Shown here: one piece after another, positions 26,617-35,653 of the stretch
Layout: every line of letters begins with the position of its first letter
Position numbering within the stretch: the first letter of the stretch is position 1
Assembly (NCBI GenBank): GCA_003605055.1
Contig: QZKP01000018.1
Coordinates: 1-40,643, forward strand
Source: Desulfarculus sp.
Lineage (GTDB): Bacteria; Desulfobacterota; Desulfarculia; Desulfarculales; Desulfarculaceae
Direction of reading: 5' to 3'
DNA: 40,643 nucleotides
The notes under the pieces: model-generated
Seen by the model: only the letters and a program-made list of their open reading frames with translations
Told to the model about the DNA's origin: nothing
Database searches by the model: none
Position numbers and translations under genes: made by a program

Positions 26617-26634
26617 TTGCCTTGATCAAGGCAA
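26617..26634. promoter_or_regulatory. perfect 18-base palindrome between phoB and the clc gene
   Basis: TTGCCTTGATCAAGGCAA is its own reverse complement across 26617-26634. It sits in the divergent gap, 58 bases from phoB and 95 bases from clc, in locally AT-rich sequence. It does not match the FNR, Pho-box or Fur consensus. A dimeric repressor or activator site is likely; the cognate regulator is unknown. Confidence 0.5.
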
Positions 26635-26656
26635 GCGCCTCCGGCGGCGGCCCACG

Positions 26657-26687
26657 TTGACAGCCGGGGTGTTGGTGGTATTTTTGC
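26657..26687 (+). promoter_or_regulatory. promoter region of the clc gene: sigma-70 pair overlapping a sigma-54-like element
   Basis: A perfect TTGACA (26657-26662) is followed after 16 bases by TATTTT (26679-26684). The same stretch also holds TTGG (26672-26675) and TTGC (26684-26687) with exactly ten bases between GG and GC, as in -24/-12 promoters, but lacks the usual CAC after GG. The sigma-70 reading is favoured. Confidence 0.5.
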
Positions 26688-26728
26688 CCACTATGGTTCA
26701 AAGCAGATTGTCGCGAGGAGTCTGATAC

Positions 26729-28543
26729 GTGGCCGCCTTAGGCCGAGAAGTTCTGGCCCGCCTGCCCCGGCCATCGGAGCTGTTCGGTTTCTACCGCCAG
26801 GACCCCACCCGGCGCATCGCCATCAGCGTGGTCATCGGGGTGGTGGCCGGTCTGGGGGCCATCGCCTTTTTCTTCGCCCTGGAGTGGGCCCGCTGGTTCT
26901 GCCTGGCCTACCTGACCGGGGCGCCGGCCCCGGCGCCGGCCGGCGAGCAGTTGGTGCATCTGCCGGTGGCCACCCCCTACCGCGCCTGGCTGCTGTTCCT
27001 GATCCCGGCCATCGGCGGGCTCATCTCGGGCCTGGTGGTTTACACCTTCGCGCCCGAGGCCGAAGGCCACGGCATGGACGCCATGATCGCGGCCTTCCAC
27101 AACCTCAAGGGCTTCATCCGCACGCGGGTGCCCTTTGTCAAGGCCTTCGCCTCCATCGTCACCCTGTCCACCGGCGGCTCGGCCGGGCGCGAGGGGCCCA
27201 TCGCCCAGATCGGGGCCGGCTTCGGCTCCTGGGTGGCGCGGGTGCTGCGCCTGTCGGTGCGCGAGCGGCGCATCTTTCTGCTGGCCGGCTGCGCCGGCGG
27301 CCTGGGGGCCATCTTCCGGGCCCCTCTGGGAGCGGCCATCACCAGCGTGGAGGTGCTCTACCGCGAGGACTTCGAGAGCGAGGCCATCATCCCCTGCGTG
27401 ATCAGCTCGGTGATCGCCTACAGCCTGTTCACCTTCGTCTTCGGATTTCAGCCCATCTTCGCCACGCCCGGGTTCGCCTTCCGCGACCCGCGCGAGCTCT
27501 TGGCCTACGCCACCCTGGGGCTGCTCTGTGCGCCGGTGGGGGCCCTGTACGTCAAGACCTTCTACGGCACGCGCGACGCCTTCCGCCGCTTGAGCCTGCC
27601 CCGGCACCTGCGGCCCATGCTGGGCGGCCTGGGGGTGGGGGCCATCGCCCTGCTGGTGCCCGAGGCCATCGGCGGCGGCTACGGGTATCTGCAGATGGCC
27701 ATCTTCGGCCAGATGGGCATCACCCTGATGTGCCTGGCTGCGGCGGCCAAGATCGCCACCACCAGCCTGACCATCGGCAGCGGCGGCAGCGGAGGGGTCT
27801 TCGGTCCCACCCTGTTCATCGGCGGCATGCTGGGCGGGGTGGTGGGCCAGTTGGGGCACCTGCTCTTTCCGCAGGTGGTCACCCAGCCCGGGGCCTACGT
27901 GCTGGTGGGCATGGCCGCCTTTTTCGCCGGAGCGGCCAAGGCGCCCCTGGGCGCCCTGCTGATGGTGTCGGAGATGACCCAGTCCTACAGCCTGCTGCCG
28001 CCTCTGATGCTGGTGTCGGTGGTGGCCATCCTCTTCAACCGGGGCAGCAGCATCTACGAGAAGCAACTGGGCAGCAAATTCCAATCCCCGGCCCACCAGG
28101 GCGATGTCACGGTGAACGTGCTGGAGGACCTGACCGTGCGCGACGTGTTCCCGGCGGAGCAGGAGTTCATCACCCTGCCGGACCAAATGCGCTTTGACGA
28201 GCTGCAGCGCACCATCGCCGCCAGCGGCCAGTCAGTGTTCCCGGTTACTGATGGCGGCAGCCGCCTGGTGGGGGTGCTTTCGCTCAAGAACATCCGCACC
28301 GTGCTCTTCGAGGACTCCCTCAAGGACCTGGTGGTGGTGGGCGAGCTGTGCACCCAGCCGGTCAGTCTGAGCCTGGACCAGGACCTTTACAGCGCCCTGC
28401 TGACTTTCATGGACTCGGGCTACGGCCAGATACCGGTGGTGGACTACCAGCAGGGCCGCCAGCGCATCCTGGGTATGCTGCAGCACGAGGACGTGATCGC
28501 CGCCTATCACGCCGAGGTGAGCCGGCGCATGCAGGCCGAGTGA
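26729..28543 (+). CDS. CLC-family chloride channel or antiporter with C-terminal CBS domains
   Basis: A 604-residue protein. The CLC membrane domain (about 20-440) has the anion-path motifs GHGMDAM, GGSAGREGP (with the gating Glu), GSGGVFGPTLF and a Tyr in SSIYEKQL. Two CBS domains (about 460-600) follow, containing VRDVFPAEQEFITLP and VVGELCTQPVSL. By eye alignment with ClC-ec1, the external gating Glu is kept, but the internal proton Glu203 position is Val (APLGAAITSVEVLYRE), and the Ser of GSGIP is His. These features suggest channel-like or altered ion coupling, though the subfamily is common in bacteria. GTG 26729 lies eight bases after GAGGAG. Confidence 0.9.
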   Translation: MAALGREVLARLPRPSELFGFYRQDPTRRIAISVVIGVVAGLGAIAFFFALEWARWFCLAYLTGAPAPAPAGEQLVHLPVATPYRAWLLFLIPAIGGLISGLVVYTFAPEAEGHGMDAMIAAFHNLKGFIRTRVPFVKAFASIVTLSTGGSAGREGPIAQIGAGFGSWVARVLRLSVRERRIFLLAGCAGGLGAIFRAPLGAAITSVEVLYREDFESEAIIPCVISSVIAYSLFTFVFGFQPIFATPGFAFRDPRELLAYATLGLLCAPVGALYVKTFYGTRDAFRRLSLPRHLRPMLGGLGVGAIALLVPEAIGGGYGYLQMAIFGQMGITLMCLAAAAKIATTSLTIGSGGSGGVFGPTLFIGGMLGGVVGQLGHLLFPQVVTQPGAYVLVGMAAFFAGAAKAPLGALLMVSEMTQSYSLLPPLMLVSVVAILFNRGSSIYEKQLGSKFQSPAHQGDVTVNVLEDLTVRDVFPAEQEFITLPDQMRFDELQRTIAASGQSVFPVTDGGSRLVGVLSLKNIRTVLFEDSLKDLVVVGELCTQPVSLSLDQDLYSALLTFMDSGYGQIPVVDYQQGRQRILGMLQHEDVIAAYHAEVSRRMQAE

Positions 28544-28613
28544 GCCGGGCCGGCCTGGACAAGCCTTCCGCCGGGTACTAGAATTTCCCATGTTTGTTGC
28601 GCGAGGATCCGCC

Positions 28614-29798
28614 ATGGACGGCAAGGTGGTGGCCGTGGTGCCCGCCGCCGGCCTGGGCCGGCGCATGGGCGCCCAGCGGCCCAAACAGTTCCTGCCCCTG
28701 GCCGGCCGGCCTCTGTTGAGCCGCACCCTAGGCCAGCTGCAGGCGGCCGCGGTGGTGGAGCAGGTGGTGCTGGTCTGCCCGCCGGGGCAGGAGGAGGCCG
28801 CCTGGGAGCAGTGCGTGCGGCCTTACGGCCTGGCCAAGGTGGCGTGCGTGGTGCCCGGCGGCAAGGAGCGCCAGGACAGCGTGGCCGTTGGCCTGGCCGC
28901 GGCCGCGGAGCTGGGGGCCGACTGGGTGCTGGTGCATGACGCGGCCCGGCCCCTGGCCGCCCCGGAGTTGTTCGCCCGGGTGCTGGCCGCGGCCCGGGGG
29001 TGCGGCGCGGCCGTGGCCGCAATGCCGGCCCGCGACACGGTAAAGCAGGACGACGGCCAGGGCCGGGTGCAGGCCACCCTGGCCCGGGAGCGGCTGTGGC
29101 TGGTGCAGACGCCCCAGGGCTTCGCGCTGCCCCTGTTGCAGGAGGCCCTGGCCCGGGCCCAGGCCGAGAGGTTTTACGCCACGGACGAGGCCGGGCTGGT
29201 GGAGCGCCTGGGCCGCGAAGTGAGGCTGGTCATGGGCAGCCGGGACAACCTGAAGATAACCACGCCCGCGGACCTGGCCCTGGCCGAGGCCCTGTTGACC
29301 GGCGGGGCCTCCGGAATGCGTGTGGGGCAGGGCCTGGACGCCCACCGGCTGGAAGCGGGCCGGCCCCTGATCCTGGGCGGGGTGCGCATACCCTACGAGC
29401 TGGGTCTCCGGGGCCACTCGGACGCCGACGTCATCACCCACGCGGTGATGGACGCCCTGCTGGCCGCGGCCGGCCTGGGGGACATCGGCGGCCTGTTCCC
29501 GGACAGCGACCCGGCCTATGCCGGCGCCGACAGCCTGGCGCTTTTGGCCCAAGTGGTGGAGCGCCTGGCCCGGGCCGGCTGGCGTCCGGCCCAGGTGAGC
29601 GCCACCCTGGCCGCCCAGGCGCCCAAGGTAGCCCCCCACGTGCCGGCCATGCGGCGCAATCTGGCCGGCGTGCTGGGCCTGGCGCCGGAGGCGGTGAACC
29701 TGGCCGCCACCACCACCGAGGGCCTGGGCTTCATAGGCCGCGGCGAGGGCATGGCCGCCCTGGCCACGGCCACCATCGTTCCCCTGGGCCGGGCCTAG
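28614..29798 (+). CDS. ispDF: bifunctional 2-C-methyl-D-erythritol 4-phosphate cytidylyltransferase / 2,4-cyclodiphosphate synthase
   Basis: A 394-residue fusion of the third and fifth MEP-pathway enzymes for isoprenoid precursors. IspD spans about 1-228, with VVPAAGLGRRMGAQRPKQFLPLAGRPLL, VHDAARPL and TPQGF. IspF spans 235-394, with GQGLDAHRLEAGRPLILGGV, GHSDADVITHAVMDALLAAAGLGDIGGLFPD and ATTTEGLGFIGRGEG. The metal-binding Asp and His residues of IspF (LDAH, GHSDADV) are present. IspE is not in the window. ATG 28614 follows GAGGA at six bases; an upstream in-frame ATG at 28590 has no such site. It lies 22 bases before cysS. Confidence 0.96.
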   Translation: MDGKVVAVVPAAGLGRRMGAQRPKQFLPLAGRPLLSRTLGQLQAAAVVEQVVLVCPPGQEEAAWEQCVRPYGLAKVACVVPGGKERQDSVAVGLAAAAELGADWVLVHDAARPLAAPELFARVLAAARGCGAAVAAMPARDTVKQDDGQGRVQATLARERLWLVQTPQGFALPLLQEALARAQAERFYATDEAGLVERLGREVRLVMGSRDNLKITTPADLALAEALLTGGASGMRVGQGLDAHRLEAGRPLILGGVRIPYELGLRGHSDADVITHAVMDALLAAAGLGDIGGLFPDSDPAYAGADSLALLAQVVERLARAGWRPAQVSATLAAQAPKVAPHVPAMRRNLAGVLGLAPEAVNLAATTTEGLGFIGRGEGMAALATATIVPLGRA

Positions 29799-29820
29799 GC
29801 CGCCGCACGCGGAGAGCTTG

Positions 29821-31323
29821 ATGCCTTTGCTGATCTACAACACCCAGACCCGCCGCAAGGAAGAATTCACGCCGCTGGTGCCGGGCAAGGTGAGCATGTA
29901 CGTCTGCGGGGTCACGGTCTACGACGAGCCCCACATCGGCCACGCCCGCTGCTACGTGGCCTTTGACGCCATCCACCGCCACCTGCGCTCCAAGGGCTGG
30001 GACGTGCTCTACGTGCGCAACTTCACCGACATCGACGACAAGATCATCAAGCGCGCCGCCGAGACCGGCCAGCCCTGGCAGGAGCTGGTGCAGACCCACA
30101 TCGCCTCCTTCAGCCGGGTCATGAAGGCCTTGGAGGTGCTGCCGGCCACGGTGGAGCCCCGGGCCACCCAGCACATGGACCAGATCATAAGCGCGGTGCA
30201 AGGCCTGATCGCCAGCGGCCACGCTTACGCCGTTGAGGGCGGCGACGTGCTGTTTGCCGTGAACAGCTTCTCCGCCTACGGCAAGCTCAGCGGCCGCCGC
30301 CTGGAGGAGATGCAGGCCGGGGCCCGCATCGCCGTGGATCAGCGCAAGCAGAACCCCATGGACTTCGTGCTCTGGAAGGGCTCCAAACCCGGCGAGCCCT
30401 CCTGGGACAGCCCCTGGGGCCCGGGCCGGCCGGGCTGGCACATCGAGTGCTCGGTGATGAGCCAGGAGTACCTGGGCGCCACCTTCGACATCCACGGCGG
30501 CGGCGAGGACCTGGTTTTCCCCCACCATGAAAACGAGGTAGCCCAGGCCGAGGCCCTCAGCGGCCAGCCCTTCGCCCGCTACTGGATCCACAACGGCTTT
30601 GTGCGCGTGAACCAGGAGAAGATGAGCAAGTCCCTGGGCAACTTCTTCACGGTGGGCGACATCCTCAAGACCACCAAGCCCGAGGTGCTGCGGCTGTTTC
30701 TGCTCTCCAAGCACTACCGCTCGCCCCTGGACTTCAGCGACCAGGCGCTCAAAGAGGCGGGTCAGGGCCTGGAGCGGCTCTACATCGCCCTGCGCGAGGC
30801 CCAGCCGCCCGAGGGCCGGCCCGTGGCCCAGCGCCTGATCCGGCCGGCGGAGCTGGCCTGGCAGAAGGAGATAGACCAGGCGGCCGCGGAGTTCGAGGCG
30901 GCCATGGACGATGACTTCAACACCCCCCGGGCCCTGGGGGCCTTGTTCGGCCTGGCCCGCACGGCCAACAAGCTGGCCGCCGAGCCGGACCCCGCCCCGC
31001 CCAAACCCCTGCTAGGTAAGGGCGGCGAGCAGCCCAGCTCGGCCAAGGAGGCGCTGCTGGCCCTGGCCGCCGCCCGCCTGCGGCAGTTGGGCGGTCGCCT
31101 GGGGCTGCTGTATGAAGACCCGCAGGCCTTCTTGCAAAGCAGCGCCCCGACCGCCGGCCAGGGCCCGGACGCGGCCCAGATAGAGGCCCTCATAGAGCAG
31201 CGGGCCGCGGCGCGCAAGGCCAGGGATTTTGCCCAGGCCGACCGCCTGCGCGACCAGCTCACCCAGATGGGCGTAGTCTTGGAGGACTCCCCCCAGGGCA
31301 CCCGCTGGCGCCTGGCCGAGTGA
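29821..31323 (+). CDS. cysS: cysteinyl-tRNA synthetase
   Basis: A 500-residue class I aminoacyl-tRNA synthetase. The HIGH motif is HIGH (38-41) after Cys29 in [10 protein letters not shown]. The substrate zinc site includes that Cys, the Cys in HIECSVMS and the His/Glu in FPHHENE. KMSKS is at 267-271. A DALR-like helical region and C-terminal anticodon-binding domain follow. It charges tRNA-Cys in the cytoplasm. ATG 29821 follows GGAGAG; an immediately upstream TTG is possible but less likely. It is cotranscribed with ispDF. Confidence 0.97.
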   Translation: MPLLIYNTQTRRKEEFTPLVPGKVSMYVCGVTVYDEPHIGHARCYVAFDAIHRHLRSKGWDVLYVRNFTDIDDKIIKRAAETGQPWQELVQTHIASFSRVMKALEVLPATVEPRATQHMDQIISAVQGLIASGHAYAVEGGDVLFAVNSFSAYGKLSGRRLEEMQAGARIAVDQRKQNPMDFVLWKGSKPGEPSWDSPWGPGRPGWHIECSVMSQEYLGATFDIHGGGEDLVFPHHENEVAQAEALSGQPFARYWIHNGFVRVNQEKMSKSLGNFFTVGDILKTTKPEVLRLFLLSKHYRSPLDFSDQALKEAGQGLERLYIALREAQPPEGRPVAQRLIRPAELAWQKEIDQAAAEFEAAMDDDFNTPRALGALFGLARTANKLAAEPDPAPPKPLLGKGGEQPSSAKEALLALAAARLRQLGGRLGLLYEDPQAFLQSSAPTAGQGPDAAQIEALIEQRAAARKARDFAQADRLRDQLTQMGVVLEDSPQGTRWRLAE

Positions 31324-31931
31324 GCAAGGCCATGGGCATCCTCCTGGTGCTGGCCCATCCCGCGCCGCAGAGCTTTAACCACGCCATCGCCCAGACCGCC
31401 CGTCAGACCCTGGAGGGCCTGGGCCACCAGGTGATATTCCGCGACCTTTACCGCGAGGACTTCGACCCCCTGTTGGAGGCCGAAGAGTTTCCCCGGTCAG
31501 TTGCGCTGCCGCCGCTGGTGCAGGAGCACTGCCGCGAGTTGGCCGCGGCCCAGGGCATCGTGGTCGTGCACCCCAACTGGTGGGGCATGCCCCCGGCCAT
31601 TATGAAGGGCTGGATAGACCGGGTGTTCCGGCCCGGCGTAGCCTACGAGTTTATGGAGGGCGACAACGGCGAAGGGGTGCCCCGGGGCCTCTTGCGGGCC
31701 CGGGCAGCCCTGGTCCTCAACACCGCCAACACGCCCCCGGCCCGCGAGCAGGAGGTCTTCGGCGACCCCCTAGAGCGGCTGTGGCGGGACTGCGTCTTCG
31801 GGCTCTGCGGGGTGGGCGGGTTCCACCGCCGCACCTTCAGCGTGGTGGTCACCAGCAGCGGGCAGCAGCGGCGGCAGTGGCTGGCCGAGGTGGCCCAGAC
31901 CGTGGCCCGCCTTTTCCCAGCCGAGTCCTGA
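31320..31931 (+). CDS. flavodoxin-fold NAD(P)H:quinone oxidoreductase (KefF/MdaB-like)
   Basis: A 203-residue Flavodoxin_2 protein. [21 protein letters not shown] is the FMN/FAD phosphate-binding start, and [31 protein letters not shown] is the characteristic core of KefF/MdaB/NQO-like reductases. A two-electron reduction of quinones or related compounds with NAD(P)H is expected. The GTG at 31320 overlaps the cysS stop (GTGA); ATG 31332 is an alternative, and neither has a strong ribosome binding site. It is followed closely by uvrB. No KefC potassium-efflux gene is present, so the regulatory role of KefF cannot be assumed. Confidence 0.85.
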   Translation: MSKAMGILLVLAHPAPQSFNHAIAQTARQTLEGLGHQVIFRDLYREDFDPLLEAEEFPRSVALPPLVQEHCRELAAAQGIVVVHPNWWGMPPAIMKGWIDRVFRPGVAYEFMEGDNGEGVPRGLLRARAALVLNTANTPPAREQEVFGDPLERLWRDCVFGLCGVGGFHRRTFSVVVTSSGQQRRQWLAEVAQTVARLFPAES

Positions 31932-31941
31932 GGCCTTTGAC

Positions 31942-33993
31942 ATGACCCGCGAGAACGAGTTCACCGCCCACTGGTGGCGCACCGCGCCCAGCCCGGCCCG
32001 CTTCGAGCTGGTCAGCGACTTCACGCCCCAAGGCGACCAGCCCCGGGCCATCGCCGAGCTGAGCCAGGGCCTGGCCGCGGGCATCAAACACCAGGTGCTC
32101 CTGGGCGTCACCGGCAGCGGCAAGACCTTCACCATGGCCAACGTAGTGGCCGCCTGCAACCTGCCCACCCTGGTGCTGGCCCCCAACAAGACCCTGGCCG
32201 CCCAGCTCTACGGCGAGTTCAAGTCCCTGTTCCCGCACAACGCGGTGGAGTACTTCGTCTCCTACTACGACTACTACCAGCCCGAGGCCTACATCCCGGC
32301 CAGCGACACCTACATCGAGAAGGACTCCTCCATCAACGAGCGCATAGACAAGATGCGCCACGCCGCCACCTACGCCCTCTTGACCCGCCAAGACGTGATC
32401 ATCGTGGCCAGCGTGTCCTGCATCTACGGCCTGGGCGCGCCCGAGGCCTACGCCGGCATGATCGTGTACTTGCAACAGGGCCAGGAGGCGGACCGAGACC
32501 AGGTGCTGCGGACCCTGGTGGAGATGCTCTACGAGCGCAACGAGTACTCCTTCCACCGCGGCACCTTCCGGGTGCGCGGGGACGTGGTGGAGGTGTTCCC
32601 GGCCTATGAGGAGGAGCGGGCGGTGCGCATCTCCTTCTTCGGCGACGAGGTGGAGCGCATCGAGTTCATAGACCCGCTCAGGGGCGTGGTGCTGGAGAGC
32701 ACGCCCCGGGTGACCATCTTTCCGGCCAGCCACTACGTGACCTCCGAGGCCATCCGCGAGCAGGCCATGAGCGCCATCCGCCAGGAGCTGGGCGAGCGCA
32801 TCAAGTTCTTCGAGGACAACCAGAAGCTCATCGAGGCCCAGCGGGTGCGCGAGCGCACTCTGTTCGACCTGGAGATGATGAAGGAGCTGGGATACTGCCA
32901 CGGCATCGAAAACTACTCCCGCCATCTCACCGGCCGCGCACCCGGCCAGCCGCCGCCCACCCTGCTGGACTACCTGCCCCAGCGCTGGCTGCTGATCGTG
33001 GACGAGAGCCACATCACCATGCCCCAGGTGCGCGGCATGTACTTCGGCGACCGCTCGCGCAAGCAGACCCTGGTGGAATACGGCTTCCGCCTGCCCAGCG
33101 CCCTGGACAACCGGCCCCTGAACTTCGAGGAGTTCAACGCCGTCCTGGACCAGGCGGTGTACGTCTCGGCCACGCCGGCCGAGTACGAGCTGGTCAAGGC
33201 CGAGGGCGTGGTGGTGGAGCAGATCATCCGCCCCACCGGGCTCAGGGACCCCCAGATCGAGGTGCGCCCGGCCAGCGGCCAGGTGGACGACCTCCTGGGC
33301 GAGCTGCGCACCATCGCCGCCCGCGGCCAGCGGGCCTTGGTGACCACCCTGACCAAGCGCATGGCCGAGGAACTGACCGAATACTTTGACGAGATGGGCC
33401 TCAAGGTGCGCTACCTGCACAGCGACATCGCCACCATCGAGCGGGTGGAGATAATCCGCGACCTGCGCCTGGGCGTCTTCGACGTGCTGGTGGGCATCAA
33501 CCTGCTGCGCGAGGGCCTGGACCTGCCCGAGGTGAGCCTGGTGGCCATCCTGGACGCGGACCGCGAGGGCTTTCTGCGCTCCACGCGCAGCCTGATCCAG
33601 ACCACGGGCCGGGCGGCGCGCAACCTGGAGGGCCGCGTGATCCTGTACGCGGACACGGTGACCGATTCCATGGCCCGGGCCATCGAGGAGACCGAGCGCC
33701 GGCGGGTGGTGCAGGAGGAGTACAACCGCGAGCACCACATCACCCCGGCCGGCATCAAGAAGGCCATCGGCGCCATGCTGCCGCACGAGATCGAGGCCGA
33801 CTACTCCACGGTGCCGCTCGCGGAAGAGGCCGCGCCCGCGGTGGCCTTGGAGGACATCCCCAAGCGCGTCAAGGCGCTGCGCAAGGAGATGGAGGCCTTT
33901 GCCAAGGACCTGCGCTTCGAGGAGGCGGCGATGATCCGCGACCAGATCAAGGAGCTGGAGGCCAGGGAGTTGGAGTGGAGGGGGAGGGGGTGA
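31942..33993 (+). CDS. uvrB: excinuclease ABC subunit B
   Basis: A 683-residue DNA-repair helicase-like protein. Walker A is GVTGSGKTF, the beta-hairpin region has [16 protein letters not shown], and the DEAD-box-like motif is DESH. The later helicase motifs include [21 protein letters not shown] and [11 protein letters not shown]-terminal UVR domain (about 640-675) with [16 protein letters not shown] binds UvrC. UvrB receives damage from UvrA and is cut with UvrC in nucleotide excision repair. The ATG follows GAGG. uvrC lies about 1.7 kb downstream in the same direction, separated by a hydrolase gene and the opposing superoxide reductase gene. Confidence 0.98.
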   Translation: MTRENEFTAHWWRTAPSPARFELVSDFTPQGDQPRAIAELSQGLAAGIKHQVLLGVTGSGKTFTMANVVAACNLPTLVLAPNKTLAAQLYGEFKSLFPHNAVEYFVSYYDYYQPEAYIPASDTYIEKDSSINERIDKMRHAATYALLTRQDVIIVASVSCIYGLGAPEAYAGMIVYLQQGQEADRDQVLRTLVEMLYERNEYSFHRGTFRVRGDVVEVFPAYEEERAVRISFFGDEVERIEFIDPLRGVVLESTPRVTIFPASHYVTSEAIREQAMSAIRQELGERIKFFEDNQKLIEAQRVRERTLFDLEMMKELGYCHGIENYSRHLTGRAPGQPPPTLLDYLPQRWLLIVDESHITMPQVRGMYFGDRSRKQTLVEYGFRLPSALDNRPLNFEEFNAVLDQAVYVSATPAEYELVKAEGVVVEQIIRPTGLRDPQIEVRPASGQVDDLLGELRTIAARGQRALVTTLTKRMAEELTEYFDEMGLKVRYLHSDIATIERVEIIRDLRLGVFDVLVGINLLREGLDLPEVSLVAILDADREGFLRSTRSLIQTTGRAARNLEGRVILYADTVTDSMARAIEETERRRVVQEEYNREHHITPAGIKKAIGAMLPHEIEADYSTVPLAEEAAPAVALEDIPKRVKALRKEMEAFAKDLRFEEAAMIRDQIKELEARELEWRGRG

Positions 33994-34913
33994 TGCGACG
34001 AGGGAAAGTTTTTCTGGGGGTTTGTTGGGCCCTGGCGTTTTTGCTCCTGGTCCTGCTGCCGCCGGCCATGGCCCTGGCCGGGCCGGGCCAGGGAGCCTAT
34101 GCCGAACTGGACGGGCACAAGATACACTACATCAGCCAGGGCCGGGGCGAGTCCGTCCTGGTGTTGATCCATGGTTGGATCTGTGACCTTGAGTATTGGC
34201 GGGGGCAGATTCCCGTCTTGGCCAAGAATCGCCGGGTCATCGCCCTGGACCTCATCGGTCACGGCAAGAGCGACGCCCCCCATCTGGCCTACACCCAGGA
34301 GCTTCTGGCCCGCTCAGTGCTGGCGGTGATGGATCAGGCCGGGGTAGGGGACGCGGTGCTGGTTGGCCACAGCATGGGCGCGGCGGTGGCCCGGCGGGTG
34401 GCCCTGGAGCACCCGGGGCGGGTGCGGGCCCTGATATCCACGGACGGGGCCCTTGAGATGCCCCCTCGGGACCCCAAGGACTATGAGCCCTGGCGCCGGG
34501 GCATGGCCGCCTTTGCCGCCCAGTTCCAGGGGCCGGACGGCCAGCAAAAAGTGGGGCCCTTTTTCGATTCCATGCAGGACAAGTCCACGCCGGCGGCCCT
34601 GCGCCAATGGGTGAAGGTGCGGGCACTGGCCACCCCCTGGCACGTGGGGCGCAGCGCCATGGAGGAGTTCGTCAAACCCGACAACTGGGACCGGCGGCCG
34701 CTGCGCCTGCCCGTATTGGCTATTTACGTGCCCAATCCGGATTTACCGCCCGACTTCGAGGGGTGGCTGCGGGTGTTGTTCCCTGATCTGCGCTGCCGGC
34801 GCATAAATGGGGCCGGGCACTTTGTGATGTTGGAGAAACCTAAGCAGGTCAGTGCCCTGATCCTGGATTTCGTGGACAGCCCGGCCGTGCGGCAAGGCAA
34901 GGCGGGCAAGTAG
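33993..34913 (+). CDS. exported or membrane-anchored alpha/beta hydrolase
   Basis: A 306-residue alpha/beta-hydrolase-fold protein with an N-terminal signal peptide or anchor (about residues 6-29, ending PPAMALA). The oxyanion HGW motif (60-62) is followed by the nucleophile elbow VGHSMG (Ser127) and the catalytic His276 in GAGHFVMLEKP. The acid is probably Asp250 or Asp254. A cap of about 60 residues lies between. It could be an esterase, lipase or dehalogenase-like enzyme; the substrate is unknown. ATG 33993 overlaps the uvrB stop and follows a very strong purine tract, so it is likely coupled to uvrB. This is an odd partner for a repair gene. Confidence 0.85.
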   Translation: MRRGKVFLGVCWALAFLLLVLLPPAMALAGPGQGAYAELDGHKIHYISQGRGESVLVLIHGWICDLEYWRGQIPVLAKNRRVIALDLIGHGKSDAPHLAYTQELLARSVLAVMDQAGVGDAVLVGHSMGAAVARRVALEHPGRVRALISTDGALEMPPRDPKDYEPWRRGMAAFAAQFQGPDGQQKVGPFFDSMQDKSTPAALRQWVKVRALATPWHVGRSAMEEFVKPDNWDRRPLRLPVLAIYVPNPDLPPDFEGWLRVLFPDLRCRRINGAGHFVMLEKPKQVSALILDFVDSPAVRQGKAGK

Positions 34914-35005
34914 AAAACGGGCGGAGAAGATCTGTCGGCCAGGCCCAGCCGGGGCAAGCCGGGCGATGCCGTGGTCATAAAGCAGGTCCTGGCCTCCGCA
35001 CCATC

Positions 35006-35047
35006 AAAAAAAGTTGGGCTGCGAGGCCTTTACCCCTCAGCCCAACC
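35006..35047 (-). terminator. intrinsic terminator of the superoxide reductase gene
   Basis: On the minus strand GTTGGGCTGAGGG pairs with the opposite arm ending CAGCCCAAC (stems 35013-35021 and 35039-35047, plus an inner CCTC/GAGG). It is followed by a run of seven T residues (35006-35012). It starts 22 bases after the stop codon. This is the clearest rho-independent terminator in the window. Confidence 0.85.
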
Positions 35048-35068
35048 CCGATTTTCCGACGCGAGTAT

Positions 35069-35461
35069 CTAGACTTTGACTTCCTGCGAGCCCTCCCACA
35101 GGCCGTGGATGTTGCAGTACGACGTGGCCAGCAGGGTGCCGGGCTTGTCCAGCTTGACCGCGAACACCGCCACGGGCTCGGTGTTGAGCACGATGCTGTT
35201 GGGCCCCTCGGTGCTGGAGCCGTGGGCCAGGAAGTCGGCCCGGCCCAGGTTGTAGGCGGCCTTGCCGCCCTCGGGCCGGAAGAAAAGCGATATCCAGGCG
35301 ATGAAGTGCTCGCTGGTGTTGGGGTGGGGAATCTGCTTGCCCACCGAGACCTGCACCTTGGCGACGCCGCCCGCCTTGGGCGCCGCCAGGACCTCGATCA
35401 CCGGCACGTGCTTCTCATTTTTGAAATCAGCGGTCTTGTACTGTTCTCCCATGCTGGCCAT
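35069..35461 (-). CDS. superoxide reductase, neelaredoxin type (class II)
   Basis: A 130-residue single-domain protein with the mononuclear iron site of superoxide reductases: His18 in NEKHVPVIE, His46 and His52 in IPHPNTSEHFIAWI, and Cys116 and His119 in CNIHGLW. There is no N-terminal desulforedoxin domain, so it is neelaredoxin-like rather than desulfoferrodoxin. It reduces superoxide to peroxide without making oxygen, a hallmark of anaerobes. ATG 35461 lies seven bases after AGGAGG; ATG 35467 is too close to it. It has its own promoter and terminator and stands alone, opposite to the surrounding repair genes. Confidence 0.93.
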   Translation of the reverse strand: MASMGEQYKTADFKNEKHVPVIEVLAAPKAGGVAKVQVSVGKQIPHPNTSEHFIAWISLFFRPEGGKAAYNLGRADFLAHGSSTEGPNSIVLNTEPVAVFAVKLDKPGTLLATSYCNIHGLWEGSQEVKV

Positions 35462-35530
35462 GGCCATGCCTCCTGTTTCTGGTTGGACCCAGTTAAATGC
35501 ATGCAGCGCATTTTTTGGCTAACGTTTATT

Positions 35531-35559
35531 ATTATGAGGCCAGCAGGCGGTCCGGACAA
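35531..35559 (-). promoter_or_regulatory. probable promoter of the superoxide reductase gene
   Basis: On the minus strand, TTGTCC (35554-35559) and CATAAT (35531-35536) are separated by 17 bases and lie about 70 bases before the ATG at 35461. The -10 box is a 5/6 match. The leader contains the palindrome TGCATGCA. Confidence 0.5.
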
Positions 35560-35653
35560 GCTGTTGCCCGCCGCCGGAAGCGGCCAGGGACGTCGGGCAA
35601 ATCCTCTAGGCAAGGACAAGCGCCGAGATTTGGAATACACCCAGCCGGAAAAA

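Noticed and set aside
26738..28186. A 482-codon minus-strand open frame opposite the CLC gene
   Set aside because: Its composition is His/Gln/Gly/Ala-rich with no motif. The plus-strand CLC and CBS domains account for this region.
31849..33786. A 645-codon open frame on the minus strand, opposite uvrB
   Set aside because: uvrB is certain on the plus strand. The antisense product is rich in Val, His, Gln, Leu and Ala without motifs, as expected for shadow frames in GC-rich DNA.
35105..35653. N-terminal extension of uvrC in the same frame
   Set aside because: It runs across the oppositely oriented superoxide reductase gene and lacks homology or a ribosome binding site. ATG 35654 gives a normal UvrC.
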